Assembly: GCA_017472375.1 (NCBI GenBank)
Contig: JAFUQL010000273.1
Span: 1 to 8,226, forward strand
Reading direction: 5' to 3'
Length of the DNA stretch: 8,226 bases
Source of the DNA: Oscillospiraceae bacterium
GTDB lineage: Bacteria; Bacillota; Clostridia; Oscillospirales; Ruminococcaceae
Shown: positions 5,968 to 8,226 of the stretch, piece by piece
Position numbering within the stretch: the first letter of the stretch is position 1
Layout of the letters: each line of letters opens with the position of its first letter
Position numbers and translations under genes: made by a program
The notes under the pieces: model-generated
What the model was told of the DNA's origin: nothing
Database searches by the model: none
What the model saw: the letters and a program-made list of their open reading frames with translations, nothing else

Positions 5968-7179
5968 ATGGATGCAAAACGACTGCTTGCCTGCGGTCTG
6001 GTGCTGGCGGGTACCGCCGGCGCAAGCTGGCTGGCGCGCCGCTGGTGGCTGCAGCGCACCGCCGCCGAGCCGGATGCCGCCACCCTCACCCCTGATCCCT
6101 CCGACCGCTTCGGCGAGCCCCGCGGCCCCCGGCAGGACATCGACTGGGTCATGTCCTTCCCCGGCGGGCGGCGGGTCATCCCCACCCTGTGGGAGCAGGA
6201 GGGCAAACTGGTGTTCGACCTGCTCACCATCCCTGACCCAAAACAGGCCGAGGACTACTTCCGGGAGGTGCGCGGTCTGGACGAGGAGGCCCTCAGCCCC
6301 GCCGAGCTGGCCGCTCTGCTGGCCCGCCGTCCCATCATGTCGGCGCACCTCACCAGCCTGAAGGTGGACGGTCAGCAGCACGACCACAGCGGCCACGGCA
6401 CCACCTTCGGCCGCCTGGATGGGCGGGAGGAGCCCCGTGCCGCCGCTCTGCGCCGCCTGTACCCCGGGTACCTGCGCGGGGTGCGGTGGTTTGGCGTGAT
6501 GCGGTTCACCCTCAGCGCCCCCGAGCCCCTGCGCCTGCCGGTGTCCCGGCTGGAGGTCACCTTCGGCCCTGAGCGGGAGACCCTGCCCATGAAGCAGGAG
6601 TGGACCCTGCCGCTGGACGGCTCCCCGGCCATGGTCACCTTTGAACACCCGGTCACCGGGCGTCAGCACGCCCTGTATCTGCAGCCCGGCGAGACCGAGA
6701 AGCTGGAGGCCGGCACCGCCTTCCCCATGCCGGTGTGGGTCAGCTGCTTTGACGGCGAGGTGGTGCCCCCGCTGCCCGGCGGCGGCACCCTGCAGTTTGA
6801 TACCTCCCTCTGCGCCGAGGAGCAGCAGGTGTGGGACGAGCTGCGCCGCAGCCAGACCCCGCCCTACGCCCCCGAGGCCCGCGGAGCCGCCAGCATCGGC
6901 ATCATCGGCGGGGCGGACGGCCCCACCGCGCTGGTGTTTGGCCGGCGGGGCAAGGAGGGCGAGGAACTGGGCCCCCACGGTCAGCCGCTGGTGGACTGCC
7001 CCGCCCGAATGACCGGCCGCGCCCCCTGCCAGGCCACGCTGGCTCTGCAGGGCATCTCGGTGGAACTGTGCCCCGGCAGCACCCATGACTGGCGCGCCGT
7101 GAGCTGCGGAGAGCGCCGCCTGCGCAGCGGTGCCGACTGGCTGAACGCCCTCGGCGGACGAAAGGAGAAGGCGAAATGA
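5968..7179 (+). CDS. Membrane-anchored protein of unknown function with OadB-like GGADGPT motif
   Basis: I do not recognise this 403-residue protein as a whole. An N-terminal hydrophobic stretch (about 6-23) followed by RRWW suggests a single membrane anchor; the cysteine at 9 is too near the start for a lipobox. The rest is soluble, rich in Pro, Glu and Arg, with a His-rich HDHSGHG patch (138-144). Residues 309-325 read SIGIIGGADGPTALVFG, almost the Na+-site signature of beta subunits of sodium-pumping decarboxylases (OadB, GcdB). The many membrane helices of that family are absent, so it cannot be such a pump. ATG 5968 has AAGGA 10 nt upstream. It shares an ATGA overlap with the DUF2500 gene, implying a joint role. 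The N-terminal anchor and composition fit a cell-envelope protein, without proof. Confidence 0.82.
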   Translation: MDAKRLLACGLVLAGTAGASWLARRWWLQRTAAEPDAATLTPDPSDRFGEPRGPRQDIDWVMSFPGGRRVIPTLWEQEGKLVFDLLTIPDPKQAEDYFREVRGLDEEALSPAELAALLARRPIMSAHLTSLKVDGQQHDHSGHGTTFGRLDGREEPRAAALRRLYPGYLRGVRWFGVMRFTLSAPEPLRLPVSRLEVTFGPERETLPMKQEWTLPLDGSPAMVTFEHPVTGRQHALYLQPGETEKLEAGTAFPMPVWVSCFDGEVVPPLPGGGTLQFDTSLCAEEQQVWDELRRSQTPPYAPEARGAASIGIIGGADGPTALVFGRRGKEGEELGPHGQPLVDCPARMTGRAPCQATLALQGISVELCPGSTHDWRAVSCGERRLRSGADWLNALGGRKEKAK

Positions 7180-7559
7180 TGTTTGGGCAACCCTCGATGA
7201 TGGATCGGTTTTTCTTCGGCGGCGGCTTTGAGGTGGTGTTTTTCATCATGTTCGGGCTGGTCATGCTGATCTTTGTGGGCACCCTGCTCAGCGGTCTGCG
7301 CACCTGGCACAAGAACAACCAGTCCCCCCGCCTGACCGTGCCCGCCACGGTGGTGACCAAGCGGGACCGTATCGTGCGCCGCGCCGGCCAGCACGGGCAC
7401 CACACCCATACCTATTACCACGTCACCTTTGAGGTGGACAGCGGCGACCGCATGGAGCTGGGCGTCGAGGACGCCGAGTATGGCCTTCTGGTGGAGGGAG
7501 ACCGGGGGCAGCTGACCTTTCAGGGCACCCGGTTCCTTGGCTTTGAGCGGGAGTATTAA
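7176..7559 (+). CDS. DUF2500 family small membrane protein
   Basis: This 127-residue protein has one membrane helix (about 18-41) and a soluble C-terminal domain that matches DUF2500 (the family of E. coli YhhM): TVPATVVTKRD (54-64), a His-rich turn HGHHTHTYYHVTFEV (73-87) and the diagnostic end EYGLLVEGDRGQLTFQG then TRFLGFE. The function of the family is not known. The ATG overlaps the stop of the preceding gene (ATGA at 7176-7179), and AAAGGAG (7161-7167) is 8 nt upstream; a second ATG at 7179 is also possible. Co-translation with the 403-residue protein suggests the two work together at the membrane. Confidence 0.92.
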   Translation: MMFGQPSMMDRFFFGGGFEVVFFIMFGLVMLIFVGTLLSGLRTWHKNNQSPRLTVPATVVTKRDRIVRRAGQHGHHTHTYYHVTFEVDSGDRMELGVEDAEYGLLVEGDRGQLTFQGTRFLGFEREY

Positions 7560-7580
7560 ACGAAATTTCGTGCAAAACAG

Positions 7581-7612
7581 AAGAAGCCCCCGGTGTGGGG
7601 GCTTCTTTTTTT
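7581..7612 (+). terminator. Strong terminator between convergent units
   Basis: A perfect 11-bp stem (7581-7591 with 7597-7607), a 5-nt GGTGT loop and a T run through 7612 end the DUF2500 unit. On the reverse strand the stem is followed by CTGTTTTG, so it may also stop the convergent membrane-protein transcript. Confidence 0.95.
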
Positions 7613-7619
7613 ATGGATC

Positions 7620-8027
7620 TTATGGATGGGGATACATCAGGCCATGGCGCAGGTCGATGCGCCAGAGCAGGATGGCGACGAGCAGACAGAAGTCCGCCGC
7701 GCTCAGCACTGCGTACAGGTGGTCGCTCCACAGGCTGAGGGAGCAGGTCGAGTTCCCAAAGGTGTGCATCAGCCGCTGCTGGGGCAGGTAGCTCAAAAGC
7801 AGCAGCCCGTACAGCGCGATGTAGGTGAAGACATCGTCCTGCAGCGGGGCGAGGGCGGGCAGATGGTCGATGGCCAGCGTCGCCGCAAACAACAGTGCGT
7901 GGATGGCCAGAGACTTGGCCACCTGTTTGCGCCAAAAATCGCGGTTTCTGCGGGCGAGGACCTCCTTGTCGGGGGCCGGCTCATCGGGCGTCCCAGGCAG
8001 GGCGTTCAGGTCGTGAAGGTCGGACAT
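7620..8027 (-). CDS. Hypothetical three-helix membrane protein
   Basis: I do not recognise this 135-residue protein. The N-terminal 35 residues are charged and Pro-rich (MSDLHDLNALPGTPDEPAPD, then ARRNRDFWRKQ). Three hydrophobic segments follow: about 37-55 (SLAIHALLFAATLAI), 67-83 (TYIALYGLLLLSYL) and 105-123 (LYAVLSAADFCLLVAILLW). Positive charges before the first helix favour a cytosolic N-terminus. ATG 8027 has a textbook AAGGAGG 7 nt upstream, so the longer start at 8060 is rejected. It follows the 29-residue miniprotein gene by 29 nt on the same strand, most likely one operon, and converges on the DUF2500 unit. No enzyme motif is visible. Confidence 0.8.
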   Translation of the reverse strand: MSDLHDLNALPGTPDEPAPDKEVLARRNRDFWRKQVAKSLAIHALLFAATLAIDHLPALAPLQDDVFTYIALYGLLLLSYLPQQRLMHTFGNSTCSLSLWSDHLYAVLSAADFCLLVAILLWRIDLRHGLMYPHP

Positions 8028-8056
8028 GGGGGCACCTCCTTGGGGCGGGACGAGGG

Positions 8057-8146
8057 TCACTCCTCGTGCAGATACTTCCAGCAGGCGGCGATGACCAGCA
8101 CCAGCGCCACAAAACGAAGCACATTGTAAAGGTAAGAGAAAAGCAT
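8057..8146 (-). CDS. 29-residue single-helix membrane miniprotein
   Basis: A short frame begins with ATG at 8146 and ends with TGA at 8057-8059. AGGAGG (8155-8160) lies 8 nt upstream, as strong a ribosome site as any in the window. The peptide starts MLFSYLYNVLRFV, continues through ALVLVIAAC and ends WKYLHEE: one membrane helix of about 18-20 residues with an acidic tail. The downstream 135-residue membrane protein begins 29 nt later, so the two are probably co-transcribed and may interact. No homolog is known to me. Alternatives are a leader peptide controlling the next gene, or chance, which the perfect Shine-Dalgarno makes unlikely. Confidence 0.7.
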   Translation of the reverse strand: MLFSYLYNVLRFVALVLVIAACWKYLHEE

Positions 8147-8209
8147 ACGATCGACCTCCTGTAAAAATGTCAGGACAAGAAGGGGAAAGTCCGGGTCGAG
8201 ACGACCGAA

Positions 8210-8215
8210 TTTATA
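8210..8215 (-). promoter_or_regulatory. Possible -10 element of the miniprotein operon
   Basis: On the reverse strand TATAAA lies in an AT-rich patch about 60 nt before the miniprotein start. The matching -35 would fall outside the window, so this cannot be confirmed. Confidence 0.35.
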
Positions 8216-8226
8216 ATTACATAGTA

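Noticed and set aside
5935..7086. Reverse-strand open frame of 383 codons
   Set aside because: It is antisense to the 403-residue protein, whose promoter, ribosome site and ATGA-coupled partner are convincing; the antisense product is Gly/Gln/Ala-rich.
7561..7570. Perfect palindrome CGAAATTTCG just after the DUF2500 stop
   Set aside because: Ten bases, no second copy and no promoter nearby; likely chance.
1..8226. Mobile element, CRISPR array, tRNA/rRNA or prophage genes
   Set aside because: No transposase or integrase features, terminal repeats, regularly spaced repeats or RNA gene signatures were seen on either strand.

Overview
The window looks like chromosomal DNA from a high-GC anaerobic Firmicute, most likely a gut Oscillospiraceae/Ruminococcaceae relative (Faecalibacterium, Gemmiger or Subdoligranulum type). 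The signs are strong Shine-Dalgarno sites, sigma-A-like and extended -10 promoters, a minimal Fe-S assembly pair, an ECF thiamine transporter subunit and many strong intrinsic terminators. No marker gene proves the taxon. I see no rRNA, tRNA, CRISPR array or mobile element.

Layout. At the left edge a terminator closes an unseen upstream unit. A monocistronic gene for a NimA-like flavin-binding protein follows (244-753, +) with its own promoter and terminator. Next come two reverse-strand units. The first is a two-gene operon for a minimal SUF/SMS Fe-S assembly machine: an ATPase (1822-2559) and a SufB/D-type scaffold (899-1825), overlapping by 4 bp behind a consensus promoter. The second is a thiT-like thiamine transporter gene (2719-3369) controlled by a TPP riboswitch (3444-3548). 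Its leader holds an intrinsic terminator, a candidate antiterminator and a possible helix over the ribosome binding site.

Divergent from thiT is a two-component system: an OmpR-type response regulator (3721-4422) and a histidine kinase (4415-5770) that starts at TTG inside the regulator's last codons. A separate promoter then drives a two-gene unit: a 403-residue anchored protein of unknown function (5968-7179) and a DUF2500 protein (7176-7559), ended by a strong terminator. The unknown protein carries a near-perfect copy of the GGADGPT signature of Na+-pumping decarboxylase beta subunits but no other part of that family.

The right end holds a convergent reverse-strand unit: a 29-residue membrane miniprotein with a perfect Shine-Dalgarno (8057-8146) and a 135-residue three-helix membrane protein (7620-8027).

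Most of the window is ordinary housekeeping and sensing. The items most worth a second look are the orphan decarboxylase motif, the layered leader of thiT, the 29-residue miniprotein and the minimal Fe-S pair.
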